Notes: generated from the letters alone by a model not told the origin. DNA of 64,000 nt from Edwardsiella piscicida (GCF_001896205.1 NZ_MPNU01000001.1:3245992-3309991); one strand, 5' to 3'; numbered from the stretch's first letter, positions 47,415-57,336 are shown. A program made the numbers and translations.

Positions 47415-48122
47415 GTCACACCGCTCACGGCATCGTTTACCCGGCAGTCGATATCCTGATATACATCCGCTGCCGGGCCAACAAACGAAGGCTCAGAGCG
47501 ACGCTCGGTAATGACGCTTAATACGCTAATTTATACAACATAAAATAACAACACGGAATATAATAGAAGAAACCACACAACAGTCATGTAATAAACTGAG
47601 AAAACCAAGCCAACATTAAACTAATTTTTATACTATTGCACCCTCCAGCTTGACCATCATCAAATAACCTAACAGTTTATCTATATTGCTAAATTCACGA
47701 CAAACACATTAACTCTTTTTATATATTACACCTTACCTACCTCAGCGCGGCGAATTAACGCAAATCAATAGTCAGCAATAGTGCACTAAGTCAAATGTTA
47801 AGTGTTTTCCAAAGCGCAATGCACCAATCTCAGGGTTTACAGCATGAAGCATCGGTCATAGAATCACTTCCGGAAGATAAAAAGCGTTAAATCCAATCAG
47901 TTATAAATTAATCTATCGTTCCTTGCGGGCACCAGGGACGATAATCAACGCCTAGAATGTAAATGCATCAGCTTTTATAATCAAACTGGCAGAATAATTC
48001 GATTGTCCAACTCCTCTTCCTCTCACTCACCGTCGCAGACGGCGAGAGAACTCTTGCGTAACGATATTCCGCCGCGGCGTCTTGCGCCGTCATGCGTTTT
48101 TTGACAGAGAATGGTATATTAA
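47415..48122 (+). other. AT-rich spacer between lpxP-like gene and lipoprotein gene
   Basis: About 700 bp, strikingly AT-rich compared with the window, no ORF above 60 codons and no tRNA. Hairpins: CCCGGCAG (47440-47447) with CTGCCGGG (47470-47477) after lpxP, and a 9-bp stem TATCGTTCC (47913-47921) with GGGACGATA (47934-47942). An sRNA cannot be excluded. The 3' end contains the promoter region of the lipoprotein pair. Confidence 0.45.
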
Positions 48123-48638
48123 ATGAAATTTAACACTTCCTGTGCACTGCTGGCAGTCACCTCCTCTTTATTCCTTTCCGGCTGTATGAATAATGCAGAC
48201 CAATACGCCGCCGATGTCTATAATCCGACGCAGCTAAATCAGAAGCAGGAGAGTAAAACCGTCAATATTATTTCTATTCTGCCTGCTAAGGTTGCTGTAG
48301 ATAATAAAGAGAACAAAGAGATGGCTCAGACCGTCGGCGCGATCCTGGGCACCGTTGCCGGCGCCGCCGGCGGCTACAACCTGGGGCATGGTTCCAAGGC
48401 CGGCGCCGTTGCCGGTGGTGCCGCCGGCGCCGCGACCGGCGCTGCGGCGGGCTCACTGGTAAAAGACAAGGTCCTGGTGCACGGCGTCTCCCTGACCTAC
48501 AAAGAGGGCAGCAAGATCTACACCTCGACTCAGGTTGGCGAAACCTGTCAGTTCCAGCCGGGTATCGCACTGGTGATCTCGATGGAACAAGGGGAAACCC
48601 GTATCCAGCCGAACGCGGCCTGCCCGAAAAAGTCATAA
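48123..48638 (+). CDS. Outer membrane lipoprotein with glycine-zipper (SlyB/Pcp-like)
   Basis: 171 aa. Signal II: LSGC lipobox with lipidated C21; Met at +2 (no Asp), so outer-membrane sorting is expected. Residues about 70-118 form a Gly/Ala-rich glycine zipper (VGAILGTVAGAAGGYNLG, AGGAAGAATGAAAGSLV) as in SlyB/Pcp lipoproteins. The C-terminal region is beta-rich with two Cys (TCQF, ACPKKS). It is a family match, not a clear orthologue. It is 12 bp from the next gene, probably an operon. Confidence 0.8.
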   Translation: MKFNTSCALLAVTSSLFLSGCMNNADQYAADVYNPTQLNQKQESKTVNIISILPAKVAVDNKENKEMAQTVGAILGTVAGAAGGYNLGHGSKAGAVAGGAAGAATGAAAGSLVKDKVLVHGVSLTYKEGSKIYTSTQVGETCQFQPGIALVISMEQGETRIQPNAACPKKS

Positions 48639-48650
48639 GCGGGGTCTACC

Positions 48651-49253
48651 ATGCGCAAGCCATTAATCGCCCTGCTGCTGGCTATACCGGCGCTGACCTG
48701 CGCCAATCCGCTTTCATCCCAGCTAAACGCGGTTGCCGCCGCTGAACAGCAGGGGGAGAGAGAGGAAGCCAGCAGGCAGGCGCAGGAAGAAGCCGCCCGC
48801 CAGGCCCATCTACGCCATGAACAGGCCATCGCCGCACAGCGCCAGCGCGCCGCCGCGCAGGCCCGCCTCAAGCGAGAGCAGCAGCAGCTTGCCGCACAGC
48901 GAGAGGCGCATCAGGAACGGATAGCCGATAAGCAGCGCGAACAGTCCTACCAAGATCAGCTGCGACAGATGGAACTGGAGAACATGAAAATGGAGATGGA
49001 CGCTCGCCGCGCAGAGCTGGAGCTGTCCAAAGCCCGTAATCATGCCCGCAGCAAGCTGGTTGATGAAGAGCAGAAAAACCAGATGCAGCTGGATGCGGCT
49101 GAACGGCGCGCTGAAATCAGCAACAAATCCGCCGTCGGCGACGCCATTCGCAACGAGAGCGAGGGCGATAAGCACCTCAAGGAGCGGATGGGAAGCGGAA
49201 TTGAGAATGCGGGCAAGGCCGCCGCAGACAAGGCCAGCGGATGGTTTAACTGA
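48651..49253 (+). CDS. Secreted coiled-coil protein of unknown function
   Basis: 200 aa. Sec signal peptide (LIALLLAIPALTCA) then almost entirely charged Ala/Glu/Gln/Arg-rich helix (residues about 30-150: REEASRQAQEEAARQA, QRQRAAAQARLKREQQQ, MKMEMDARRAELELSKAR), a long coiled coil with a short tail ending GWFN. No catalytic motif. It is cotranscribed with the upstream lipoprotein and followed by a strong terminator; the pair may form an envelope-spanning or envelope-stabilising unit (inference). Confidence 0.8.
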   Translation: MRKPLIALLLAIPALTCANPLSSQLNAVAAAEQQGEREEASRQAQEEAARQAHLRHEQAIAAQRQRAAAQARLKREQQQLAAQREAHQERIADKQREQSYQDQLRQMELENMKMEMDARRAELELSKARNHARSKLVDEEQKNQMQLDAAERRAEISNKSAVGDAIRNESEGDKHLKERMGSGIENAGKAAADKASGWFN

Positions 49254-49270
49254 TCCGCTCTGACGGTATG

Positions 49271-49298
49271 GGACAGGCGACGGCCTGTCCCTTTTTTT
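49271..49298 (+). terminator. Rho-independent terminator after the coiled-coil gene
   Basis: An 8-bp stem (49271-49278 with 49283-49290), 4-nt loop, then C and seven T (49292-49298). Confidence 0.93.
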
Positions 49299-49361
49299 AT
49301 CGCTTGAAAACCGCGGACTATAGCGGGGGCGGTTATTGAGCGCGCCTGGAACCCCAATAGC

Positions 49362-49387
49362 AAAAACCCCCGCCGAGGCGAGGGTTT
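49362..49387 (-). terminator. Terminator downstream of tRNA-Gly
   Basis: On the minus strand a GC stem (CCCTCGCC with GGCGGGGG, wobble/mismatch at one position) is followed by TTTTT (49366-49362). It lies directly after the tRNA CCA end. Confidence 0.8.
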
Positions 49388-49394
49388 GCAAATC

Positions 49395-49468
49395 TGGAGC
49401 GGGCGAAGGGAATCGAACCCTCGTATAGAGCTTGGGAAGCTCTCGTTCTACCATTGAACTACGCCCGC
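49395..49468 (-). tRNA. glyU: tRNA-Gly, anticodon CCC
   Basis: 74 nt with encoded CCA. The acceptor stem pairs GCGGGCG with CGCCCGC. The anticodon loop TTCCCAA between AGAGC/GCTCT stems gives anticodon CCC; the T arm has TTCGATTC. The sequence appears identical to E. coli glyU as remembered, which lies in the same chromosomal region. Confidence 0.97.
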
Positions 49469-49908
49469 GATGTGTGAACCATTATAGTCACTTCCCTCGC
49501 CGCAGCAAGAGAAAACTGCGCTAAGTGATGAATATTTCAGCAGATATCTTATAAGCCCGCCTATGTGCCGCTTTCTTCGCCATTTCACGCGCGCCCATCC
49601 TCTCCACGGTATACGCTCTGCCTTTTTGTCCCCGCCGCACGATGCCCTCGGCACGCGGACGAGAGGATGATGATTGAAACATGACCTAAAACATCACCTG
49701 AAACAGTAATCACAACGTAATTCATCACCTGAAATAGCCAATAAATGTGTCAGAGAAAACCTTTGCAACCGAAAACTGACACTGGGGGAGCTTATCTAAA
49801 AATACAGAGCGCAATTTGCATAAGAAAACGGCAGATTACAAATACAACATCATAATATCTAACAGTTTTAATACTTGAGCCATCATTGATAAAAAAGAGG
49901 ATATTACG
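49469..49908 (+). other. Spacer between tRNA-Gly and the YadA-like gene
   Basis: 440 bp, no supported gene. The tRNA promoter should lie at its left edge (minus strand). ATCACCTGAAA occurs twice (about 49691-49701 and 49725-49735) in a short AT-rich stretch. The right end carries AAAGAGGA, the Shine-Dalgarno of the next gene. No integrase or duplicated tRNA end seen. Confidence 0.5.
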
Positions 49909-50904
49909 ATGTCCCTATTCCGCATCGGTATTATTTCTACAGCCGTTCTCTTGACCCTCTCACCGTTCGACGGCGCCGTCGCGGCGCCAGCGCCGGTACT
50001 CCCCAGCGTCGCGCCCGCCCACCGCGGGCTTCTGGATGTGCATTTGGGCAACGACAGTAACTGCGCGGACGGTAACTATGATACGGCGCTCGGCGCCAGC
50101 AGTCGCACCCGCGGCGATGCCGCTACCGCCATCGGCGCCGAATCCTACTCCGGCGGCGCCAACAGTGTCGCCATCGGTAACGAAAGCCGCAGCCAACAGT
50201 CTGGGCTGGCCGCCGGTGCCGCCAGCCTGGCAGGACAGCACTCCACGGCGCTCGGCGATGGGGCGCGTGCCACGCCCGATAATGCGATAGCGCTGGGCGA
50301 CGATGCCCAGGCCAGCGCCAGCTACTCCACCGCCATCGGCGTCAGCGGGCGGGCATCCGGGTATAGCAGCATGGCGCTGGGCAACGATAGCCAAGCATCC
50401 TATATGAACAGCATCGCCCTCGGCGCCAACAGCCAGACCGCGCGCGTCAACAGCGTCTCTATCGGCGCCCCCGGCAGCACGCGCCAGCTCACCAACCTCA
50501 GCGCAGGCACGCAGGCGACGGATGCGGTCAACGTCAGCCAGCTGCAGGGATATAGCCGTAATTTAAGCAATACAGAGCGTAACGATATGCAGGCAGCCAA
50601 TGCGCGCCTTAACCGATTCGGCCATGCGGTAGAAGGACGGGTCAACCGGCTGCAGCAGCAGATGACCGACCAGCATAACGAGAGCAACGGCGGCATCGCC
50701 TCCGTCGCCGCGATGGCCGATATTCCCTATACCACCCGGCAGACCTTTAGCGTTGGGGTTGGCGTCGCCAACTATCAGAACGCCAACGCGGTGGCCGTCG
50801 GGGCGCAGTACCAGATCACGCCGCGCACCGACATTCGTCTGGCCTCTGCGTGGAACAGCGCCGAGGGGAATGTCGTGGGGGCCGGTATTGCCTATGGCTG
50901 GTAA
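49909..50904 (+). CDS. Short trimeric autotransporter (YadA-like) adhesin
   Basis: 331 aa. Signal peptide (ISTAVLLTLSPFDGAVAA), then a head of about eight 14-15-residue repeats of the (S)AxAIGxxSxA type (residues about 60-190) forming a left-handed beta-roll. The YadA neck (LTNLSAGTQATDAVNVSQLQ, about 203-222) and a coiled-coil stalk (about 225-265) come next. The C-terminal 12-stranded trimeric anchor contributes four strands per chain (FSVGVGVANY, AVAVGAQYQI, IRLASAWNS, VVGAGIAYGW) and ends in an aromatic residue. Complete but short for the family. Surface adhesion or biofilm role inferred. Confidence 0.88.
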   Translation: MSLFRIGIISTAVLLTLSPFDGAVAAPAPVLPSVAPAHRGLLDVHLGNDSNCADGNYDTALGASSRTRGDAATAIGAESYSGGANSVAIGNESRSQQSGLAAGAASLAGQHSTALGDGARATPDNAIALGDDAQASASYSTAIGVSGRASGYSSMALGNDSQASYMNSIALGANSQTARVNSVSIGAPGSTRQLTNLSAGTQATDAVNVSQLQGYSRNLSNTERNDMQAANARLNRFGHAVEGRVNRLQQQMTDQHNESNGGIASVAAMADIPYTTRQTFSVGVGVANYQNANAVAVGAQYQITPRTDIRLASAWNSAEGNVVGAGIAYGW

Positions 50905-50939
50905 CCGGCGAAAACCGGCGTCAGCGGCAACGCGATGGC

Positions 50940-50966
50940 AAAAAAAAGCCCCGGCATAGCCGGGGC
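50940..50966 (-). terminator. Rho-independent terminator of prfB-lysS
   Basis: On the minus strand an 8-bp GCCCCGGC stem with a 3-nt loop (50966-50948) is followed by eight T (50947-50940). It may also act weakly for the convergent adhesin gene. Confidence 0.93.
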
Positions 50967-50987
50967 GGATAAGCGATTAAGACCGGC

Positions 50988-52505
50988 TTATTTCTGCGGA
51001 CGCATCGCCGGGAACAGGATCACGTCACGGATGGTGTGGCTGTTGGTGAACAGCATCATCATACGGTCGATACCCACGCCCAGACCGGCGGTCGGCGGCA
51101 GGCCGTGCTCCAGCGCGGTCACGTAGTCTTCGTCGTAGAACATGGCTTCGTCGTCGCCAGCATCTTTGGCTTTCACCTGATCCAGGAAACGCTCTGCCTG
51201 ATCTTCGGCGTCGTTCAGCTCGGAGAAGCCGTTACCGATTTCACGGCCGCCGATGAAGAATTCAAAGCGGTCGGTGATGAACGGGTTCTCGTCGTTACGG
51301 CGCGCCAGCGGAGAAACCTCTGCCGGGTATTCGGTGATGAAGGTCGGCTGAATCAGCTGGCTCTCTGCCGTTTCATCAAAGATTTCGCACTGTACGCGGC
51401 CCAGGCCCCAGCTTTTCTCGATCTTGATGCCCAGAGACTCGGCGATCTTGCAGGCCTTCTCCATATCATCCAGATCGGCAGAGGCGATGTCCGGACGGTA
51501 GTGGCAGATGGCCTCTTTCATGCTCATCTTGATAAACGGCTTGCCGAAATCGAAGGTCTGATCGCCGTACTGCACCACGCTGCTGCCCAGAACATCCTGG
51601 CTGATGGTGCGGAACAGCTCTTCGGTCAGCACGATCAGGTCTTTGTAGTCCGCGTAGGCCATATAGAGTTCCATCATGGTGAACTCAGGGTTATGACGCG
51701 GAGAGACGCCTTCGTTACGGAAGTTACGGTTGATTTCGAACACGCGCTCGAAACCACCGACCACCAGACGCTTCAGGTACAGCTCCGGCGCGATACGCAG
51801 GTACATATCGATGTCCAGCGCATTGTGATGGGTGATGAACGGACGGGCGGATGCGCCCCCCGGGATCACCTGCATCATCGGGGTTTCGACTTCCATGAAG
51901 CCTTTGTTGACCATGAAGTTGCGGATAGCGGCCAGGATCTTAGAGCGGGTACGGAAAGTCTCGCGGGAAGATTCGTTGGCGATCAGGTCCAGATAGCGCT
52001 GGCGATAGCGGGTTTCCTGGTCAGACAGACCGTGGAATTTGTCCGGCAGCGGGCGCAGGGCCTTGGTCAGCAGATGGATAGAGTGGCAATGAATAGACAG
52101 CTCGCCGGTCTGAGTACGGAACAGAGTACCGCGTGCGCCGATGATGTCACCCAGGTCCCACTTCTTGAACTGTTCGCTGTAAACATCGTCTTTCAGATCG
52201 TCACGGGCAACATACAGCTGAATACGGCCACCCATATCCTGCAGCGTAACGAAAGAGGCTTTACCCATGATACGGCGGGTCATCATGCGCCCGGCAACGG
52301 AAACTTCAACGTTCAGCGCTTCCAACTCTTCCTTGCTCTTACCGTCATACAGGCTGTGCAGCTTATCAGAGGTGGTGTCGCGGCGGAAATCGTTAGGGAA
52401 AGCGATGCCTTCCTTACGCAGAGCCGCCAGTTTTTCGCGGCGAGTCTGCATTTCGTTGTTTAAGTCCAGAGCCTGTTCGGCGCCTTGTTGCTGTTGTTCA
52501 GACAT
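50988..52505 (-). CDS. lysS: Lysyl-tRNA synthetase LysS
   Basis: Class II aminoacyl-tRNA synthetase charging tRNA-Lys. It has 505 aa, the E. coli length. N-terminal OB-fold anticodon-binding domain ([18 protein letters not shown]). Class II motif 2 ([26 protein letters not shown] shown in part: [10 protein letters not shown]) and motif 3 ([12 protein letters not shown]) are intact. It is 9 bp after prfB, the conserved prfB-lysS operon. Confidence 0.97.
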   Translation of the reverse strand: MSEQQQQGAEQALDLNNEMQTRREKLAALRKEGIAFPNDFRRDTTSDKLHSLYDGKSKEELEALNVEVSVAGRMMTRRIMGKASFVTLQDMGGRIQLYVARDDLKDDVYSEQFKKWDLGDIIGARGTLFRTQTGELSIHCHSIHLLTKALRPLPDKFHGLSDQETRYRQRYLDLIANESSRETFRTRSKILAAIRNFMVNKGFMEVETPMMQVIPGGASARPFITHHNALDIDMYLRIAPELYLKRLVVGGFERVFEINRNFRNEGVSPRHNPEFTMMELYMAYADYKDLIVLTEELFRTISQDVLGSSVVQYGDQTFDFGKPFIKMSMKEAICHYRPDIASADLDDMEKACKIAESLGIKIEKSWGLGRVQCEIFDETAESQLIQPTFITEYPAEVSPLARRNDENPFITDRFEFFIGGREIGNGFSELNDAEDQAERFLDQVKAKDAGDDEAMFYDEDYVTALEHGLPPTAGLGVGIDRMMMLFTNSHTIRDVILFPAMRPQK

Positions 52506-52514
52506 AGTGTTTCC

Positions 52515-53613
52515 TCATAACCCGGCTTTTAAACTTGCCTCAATAAACCTATCCAGGTCGCCATCTAACACGGCCTGTGTATTACGTGTCTCAACGCTAG
52601 TACGTAAATCTTTTATGCGGGAATCATCCAGCACATAAGAACGGATCTGACTCCCCCAACCGATATCGGACTTGGTATCTTCCATCTGCTGCCGCTCAGC
52701 ATTTTTCTTTTGCATCTCAAGTTCATAAAGCTTGGCTTTCATCTGCTTCATGGCCTGATCTTTGTTCTTATGCTGAGAACGGTCGTTCTGGCACTGCGTT
52801 ACCAGCCCGGTCGGAATGTGGGTAATACGCACGGCGGACTCCGTCTTGTTGACGTGCTGACCACCGGCGCCAGAGGCGCGGTAAACGTCGATACGCAGAT
52901 CCGCCGGATTGATATCGATATCGATATCGTCATCCACTTCAGGATAAACAAAGGCGGAGCTGAACGACGTATGACGGCGGCCGCCCGAGTCAAACGGACT
53001 CTTGCGCACCAGGCGATGTACGCCGGTTTCAGTACGCAGCCAGCCGTAGGCATAGTCACCGCTGATTTTGATGGTGGCGGACTTCAGTCCGGCCACTTCA
53101 CCCTCAGATTCTTCGATAATCTCGGTTTTGAAGCCCTTGGATTCAGCCCAGCGCAGATACATACGCAGCAGCATGCTGGCCCAGTCCTGCGCTTCGGTTC
53201 CCCCGGAGCCGGCCTGAATATCCAGGTAGCAGTCGGCGCTGTCGTATTCGCCGGAGAACATGCGGCGGAATTCCAACTGCCCCAGCTTCACGTCCAGCAG
53301 ATCGAGTTCGGCAACGGCCTCGTTAAAGGTCTCTTCGTCGTCGGCCTCTACCGCCAGCTCCAGTAATCCGGATACATCCTCCAACCCCTGGTGCATTTCA
53401 TCGATGGTGTTGACGATGGTTTCCAGGGAGGAGCGCTCTTTGCCCAGTGCCTGCGCACGCTCCGGTTCATTCCAGACATCCGGCTGTTCCAGCTCGGCGT
53501 TTACTTCTTCCAGGCGCTCTTTCTTGGCATCGTAGTCAAAGATACCCCCTCAGAACATCTGTCCGCGCAGACAGGTCCTGAATACGGTGTTTTACCGGAT
53601 TAATTTCAAACAT
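52515..53613 (-). CDS. prfB: Peptide chain release factor 2 (programmed +1 frameshift)
   Basis: RF2 terminates translation at UGA and UAA. The first frame runs from ATG 53613 for 25 codons ([13 protein letters not shown]...GYL) to an in-frame UGA at 53538-53536; after a +1 shift the main frame runs 53537-52515. Joined length is 365 aa, as in E. coli. The SPF-type anticodon-recognition region and GGQ motif ([13 protein letters not shown]) are present. The low-RF2-dependent autoregulatory frameshift is conserved, so this is not a broken gene. In operon with lysS. Confidence 0.97.
53535..53550 (-). promoter_or_regulatory. RF2 programmed frameshift site
   Basis: Minus-strand AGGGGG-TAT-CTT-TGA-C: an internal Shine-Dalgarno three bases before the slippery CUU and the UGA stop, the classic RF2 autoregulatory arrangement. 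Confidence 0.95.
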
Positions 53614-53901
53614 AGATTGTTATCTTCTTTAAAAGTGCAACGGTCGGGAAACACGGTGCCGTCATACGGCCCCCCGGCCAAAAGGACAAACGCAAAGTAA
53701 CGGGATATCGCGCCACACGCTGGCAAAGGCATAACTTAAATCCCCATCCCATTACCCCTACAGACTATAGCAACTCGTTTGCAGAAATGGCAGACCCTAC
53801 GCAGAGATCCTGCACTGTTGCTGTAAAATCCGGCACTTAACGCGGAAGTTCAACGAATTTACTAATCTGCGCGCCCCAGTTATTAATTATGCTAATAAAC
53901 A

Positions 53902-53927
53902 AGAGGGGTAACTTTCGTTACCCCTCT
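53902..53927 (-). terminator. Hairpin after recJ; rest of the recJ-prfB gap
   Basis: An 11-bp perfect stem (53902-53912 with 53917-53927) with a TTTC loop, just past the recJ stop. On the minus strand TTGTTTATT follows, a partial U tract. The rest of 53614-53954 has no ORF and should hold the prfB promoter; I could not assign it. Confidence 0.65.
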
Positions 53928-53954
53928 ACAATACATGATTTTGCTGACCCTGCC

Positions 53955-55688
53955 TCAGCGCGGCCAGAGGTGTTGGATCATTAACTGTACACTGCGATTG
54001 CCACGGTACTCATTGATGTCCAGCCGATAGGCCAGCTCCACCTCACGCACGCTGGCGTCCGGCCACAGGGCGGTATCCACATTAAACGCAATGCCGTCCA
54101 GCAGCGGGCCGCCGCCCAGCGGCTCCAGCATCAGCTTAAGGTGGCGCTCCCCGACCAGACGCTGCTGCAGAATGCGAAACTGACCGTCAAAGGTCGGCTC
54201 CGGAAACGCCTGTCCCCAGGGCCCACCGTCGCGCAGCAGCTCCGCCACCGGCAGCGTCAGCTCATCGCTGCTCAGCGCCCCGTCCGACCACACTACCCCT
54301 TCCAGCTGGGCCGGATCGAGCCATTCGCCCACCAATTCATCAAAGTGATGACGGAAGTCGTCAAAGCGCGTCGCCTCAATGGTCAGCCCCGCCGCCATTG
54401 CATGGCCGCCAAATTTCTGCATCAGCCCCGGGTGCTGGGTGTCCAGGCGCTCTAGCGCATCGCGCATGTGCAGCCCCGGCAGCGAGCGCCCCGATCCCTT
54501 TAGCAGCCCCTCTCCGGCCGGAGCAAAGGCGATCACCGGACGGTAAAAGCGCTCTTTGATGCGCGAAGCCAGGATCCCCACGACGCCCTGATGCCATTCG
54601 GGATGGTAGAGCGCCAGCCCATAGGGCAGCTGCGTCAGGGTACGCTCCAGCCCGGCGCAGATCGCCAGCGCCTCGCTCTGCATCCCCTGCTCTATCTCGC
54701 GGCGCGTCTGGTTTAGCGTATCCAGATCACAGGCCAGCGCACGCGCCTGCGGCATATCGTCGCTCAGCAGCAGCGCCACCCCCAGCGACATATCGTCCAG
54801 CCGCCCGGCGGCGTTGAGGCGCGGCCCCAGGGCAAAGCCGAGATCGCTGGCGGTCAGGCGCAGGGCGTCGCGCTTGGCCACCTCCAGCAGCGCGCGGATC
54901 CCCGGACGACAGCGCCCGGCGCGAATACGGCTCAGCCCCTGGTGCACCAGGATACGGTTGTTGGTATCCAGCGCGACCACGTCCGCCACGGTGCCCAGCG
55001 CCACCAGATCCAGCAGATCGGCCAGATTGGGCGCAGGGCGCCCCAGTTGCTCAAACCAGCCCTGCTCGACCAGGTGACGGCGCAGCGCCAGCATCAGATA
55101 GAAGGCGACGCCGACGCCGGCCAGCGACTTGGAGGGAAAATCGCAGTCGGCCAGATTCGGGTTGACGATAGCCTCCGCCGCCGGCAGCGTCTCTCCCGGC
55201 AGATGGTGATCGGTCACCAGCACGCGGATCCCGCGCGCGTGGGCCGCCTCGACCCCGGCGTGCGACGACACGCCGTTATCCACCGTCATGATCAGCTCCG
55301 CCCCCATGGCGACGGCCTGTTCGACCACCTCTGGGCTCAGGCCATAGCCATCCTCAAAACGGTTGGGCACCAGGTACTGCACGCTATCGCAGCCCATGGC
55401 GCGCAACGCCAGCACCGACAGCGCGGTGCTGGTCGCGCCGTCCGCATCAAAATCACCGACGATCACCAGTCGCAGACGCTGCGCCAGCGCCTCCTGCAGC
55501 AGCGTCACCGCCCGCTCAATACCGTTCAGCTGCTGATATGACAGCAGCCCCTTCACTCCGCGCTCCAGCTCGGCGGCGCTGCGCACGCCGCGGTTGCCGT
55601 ACAGACGGCGCAGCAGCGGCGGTATCTCGTCCGGCAGCTGACACTCCGCCGCCGCCTCTCGCCGGCAAAGCCGTGTCTTAATCGTCAA
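53955..55688 (-). CDS. recJ: Single-strand DNA 5'-3' exonuclease RecJ
   Basis: Mn-dependent DHH-family exonuclease in RecF-pathway recombination and mismatch repair. It has 577 aa, the E. coli length. DHH-family motifs: VGDFDADGATST (about 75-86), TVDNGVSSH, TDHHLPG, NPNLADCDFPSKSLAGVGVAF, and DHHA1-type GGHAMAAGLTIEA. The start is 4 bp after the dsbC stop, so dsbC-recJ is an operon. Confidence 0.97.
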   Translation of the reverse strand: MTIKTRLCRREAAAECQLPDEIPPLLRRLYGNRGVRSAAELERGVKGLLSYQQLNGIERAVTLLQEALAQRLRLVIVGDFDADGATSTALSVLALRAMGCDSVQYLVPNRFEDGYGLSPEVVEQAVAMGAELIMTVDNGVSSHAGVEAAHARGIRVLVTDHHLPGETLPAAEAIVNPNLADCDFPSKSLAGVGVAFYLMLALRRHLVEQGWFEQLGRPAPNLADLLDLVALGTVADVVALDTNNRILVHQGLSRIRAGRCRPGIRALLEVAKRDALRLTASDLGFALGPRLNAAGRLDDMSLGVALLLSDDMPQARALACDLDTLNQTRREIEQGMQSEALAICAGLERTLTQLPYGLALYHPEWHQGVVGILASRIKERFYRPVIAFAPAGEGLLKGSGRSLPGLHMRDALERLDTQHPGLMQKFGGHAMAAGLTIEATRFDDFRHHFDELVGEWLDPAQLEGVVWSDGALSSDELTLPVAELLRDGGPWGQAFPEPTFDGQFRILQQRLVGERHLKLMLEPLGGGPLLDGIAFNVDTALWPDASVREVELAYRLDINEYRGNRSVQLMIQHLWPR

Positions 55689-55692
55689 AACA

Positions 55693-56409
55693 TTAACCTT
55701 TCTTCTGGCTCATCTGCGCCTGGGCATCCAGCATCGCCAGCATCTCTTTCGGCCCCTGATAGCCAGGGATCACCATCCCGTTGCTCAGCACGATCGCCGG
55801 CGTCCCCTGAATGCCAAACTGCACGCCCAGCTCATAGTGAGACTTGATGTTCACATCACAGGTCGCCGGTGAAATCGCCTCCCCCTTCAGAGCGTCGTCG
55901 AAGGCCTTGCGGCGATCCGCCATACACCAGATCGACTGCATATCCTTCTCCGCCTTGGAGTCCAGCCCCTGGCGCGGGAAGGCGAGGTAGCGCACGGTGA
56001 TCCCCAGATCGTTGTACTCCTTAATCTGGGAGTGCAGCTTATGGCAGTAGCCGCAGGTAATATCGGTAAAGACGGTGATCACATACTTCTGCTTCGGTGC
56101 CTTATAGACAATCATCTCCGGCGCCAGCGCGTCCAGGCGCTTCATCAGCAGCTGATTGGTGACGTTTTCCGGCACCGCGCCGCTGACGTCATACATCGGC
56201 CCCTGCAGGATATGCTTACCATCGTCCGTGACATACAGCACGCCGCCCTCGCTGAAGACCGTCTTCAGACCGGCCACCGGCGACGCCTGGATCTGCGCCT
56301 GCTGGATCCCCAGCTTCTTCAGGGACTGCTGGATCGCGGCATCATCTGCCCGGGCCAGGCCGCTGACGGATGCCGCCAGTAATGCCAACCAAATCACGCT
56401 TTTCTTCAT
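55693..56409 (-). CDS. dsbC: Periplasmic disulfide isomerase DsbC
   Basis: Thiol:disulfide isomerase that corrects non-native disulfides in the periplasm and is kept reduced by DsbD. It has 238 aa with a Sec signal (residues 1-21). N-terminal dimerisation domain (to about 80), hinge helix, and thioredoxin domain with active site C119-G-Y-C122; structural pair C162/C184. The cis-Pro loop TPAIVLSNG is present. It lies between xerD and recJ as in E. coli. Confidence 0.97.
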   Translation of the reverse strand: MKKSVIWLALLAASVSGLARADDAAIQQSLKKLGIQQAQIQASPVAGLKTVFSEGGVLYVTDDGKHILQGPMYDVSGAVPENVTNQLLMKRLDALAPEMIVYKAPKQKYVITVFTDITCGYCHKLHSQIKEYNDLGITVRYLAFPRQGLDSKAEKDMQSIWCMADRRKAFDDALKGEAISPATCDVNIKSHYELGVQFGIQGTPAIVLSNGMVIPGYQGPKEMLAMLDAQAQMSQKKG

Positions 56410-56436
56410 AATGAATTCCTTTGAATTGCCCTCCGC

Positions 56437-57336
56437 TCAAGCGCGGGGATGATGCTGTTGATGTAGCTGTCTCAGACGCTCTGTCGCTACATGGGTATAA
56501 ATCTGGGTCGTAGAAAGATCGCTGTGCCCCAAAAGCATCTGTACGACACGTAAATCGGCGCCATGGTTCAACAGATGGGTGGCAAACGCATGGCGCAGCA
56601 CGTGCGGCGACAGACGCTCCGCATCGATCCCCGCCAGGACAGCATAGTGCTTAATCCGGTGCCAGAAGGTCTGGCGCGTCATCTGGCGGGCGCGATTGCT
56701 GGGAAACAGCGCCGCGACCGTCTGGCCGTTCACCAGCCACGGGCGGCCATACTCCAGATAGTACTCAATCCAGTAGATCGCCTCCTCCCCAAGGGGAACC
56801 ATGCGCTCTTTATTGCCTTTGCCGATCACCCGTACCACGCCCTGGCGCAGGCTGATATCCTCCTGCGCCAGCCCCACCAGTTCGGACACCCGCAGACCGG
56901 TAGCGTACAGCAGCTCCAGCATCGCCTTATCACGCAGCTCCAGCGGCGTATCGATGGCGGGCGCCTGTAGCAGGGCATCCACCTGGGCTTCAGAAAGATC
57001 TTTCGGCAGCCGCTGCGGCAGCTTGGGCGAAGCCAGCAGCGCGCTCGGATCGTCGCTGCGCAGCTTCTCTCGGTACAGATACTGATAGCAGCGGCGCAGC
57101 GCGCTGAGCAGGCGGGCCGAGCTGGACGCCTTATAGCCCCCGTCCATGCGCTGGGCGAAAAAGTCCTGCAGATCGCCGTGCGCCGCCGTAAGCAGGGTGA
57201 GATCGTGATAGGCCAGCCATTCGGCCAGCGTGCGCAGATCCTGGCGATAGGAGGCCAAGGTATTTTCCGCCAGATTTTTCTCCAGCCACAGCGCGTCCAA
57301 AAACTGTTCGATCAGCGCCTGATCCTGCTCGTGCAC
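56437..57336 (-). CDS. xerD: Site-specific tyrosine recombinase XerD
   Basis: With XerC and FtsK it resolves chromosome dimers at dif. It has 299 aa (E. coli 298). Catalytic set: R149 (TGLRVSEL), K173, H245/R248 (HVLRHAFATH), H271 (LGHSDL), Y280 (IYTHVATERL). The start is GTG with AGGAG 5-6 nt upstream. It is a core gene, not a sign of an integrated element. It is divergent from fldB. Confidence 0.97.
   Translation of the reverse strand: MHEQDQALIEQFLDALWLEKNLAENTLASYRQDLRTLAEWLAYHDLTLLTAAHGDLQDFFAQRMDGGYKASSSARLLSALRRCYQYLYREKLRSDDPSALLASPKLPQRLPKDLSEAQVDALLQAPAIDTPLELRDKAMLELLYATGLRVSELVGLAQEDISLRQGVVRVIGKGNKERMVPLGEEAIYWIEYYLEYGRPWLVNGQTVAALFPSNRARQMTRQTFWHRIKHYAVLAGIDAERLSPHVLRHAFATHLLNHGADLRVVQMLLGHSDLSTTQIYTHVATERLRQLHQQHHPRA

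Noticed and set aside
49395..49468. tRNA-Gly as the attachment site of a genomic island
   Set aside because: No integrase, no repeated tRNA 3' end in the window; XerD at 56.4 kb is the core recombinase, and neighbouring gene order is conserved.
52515..53613. prfB as a frameshifted pseudogene
   Set aside because: The AGGGGG-TAT-CTT-TGA-C context is the programmed +1 site of RF2.
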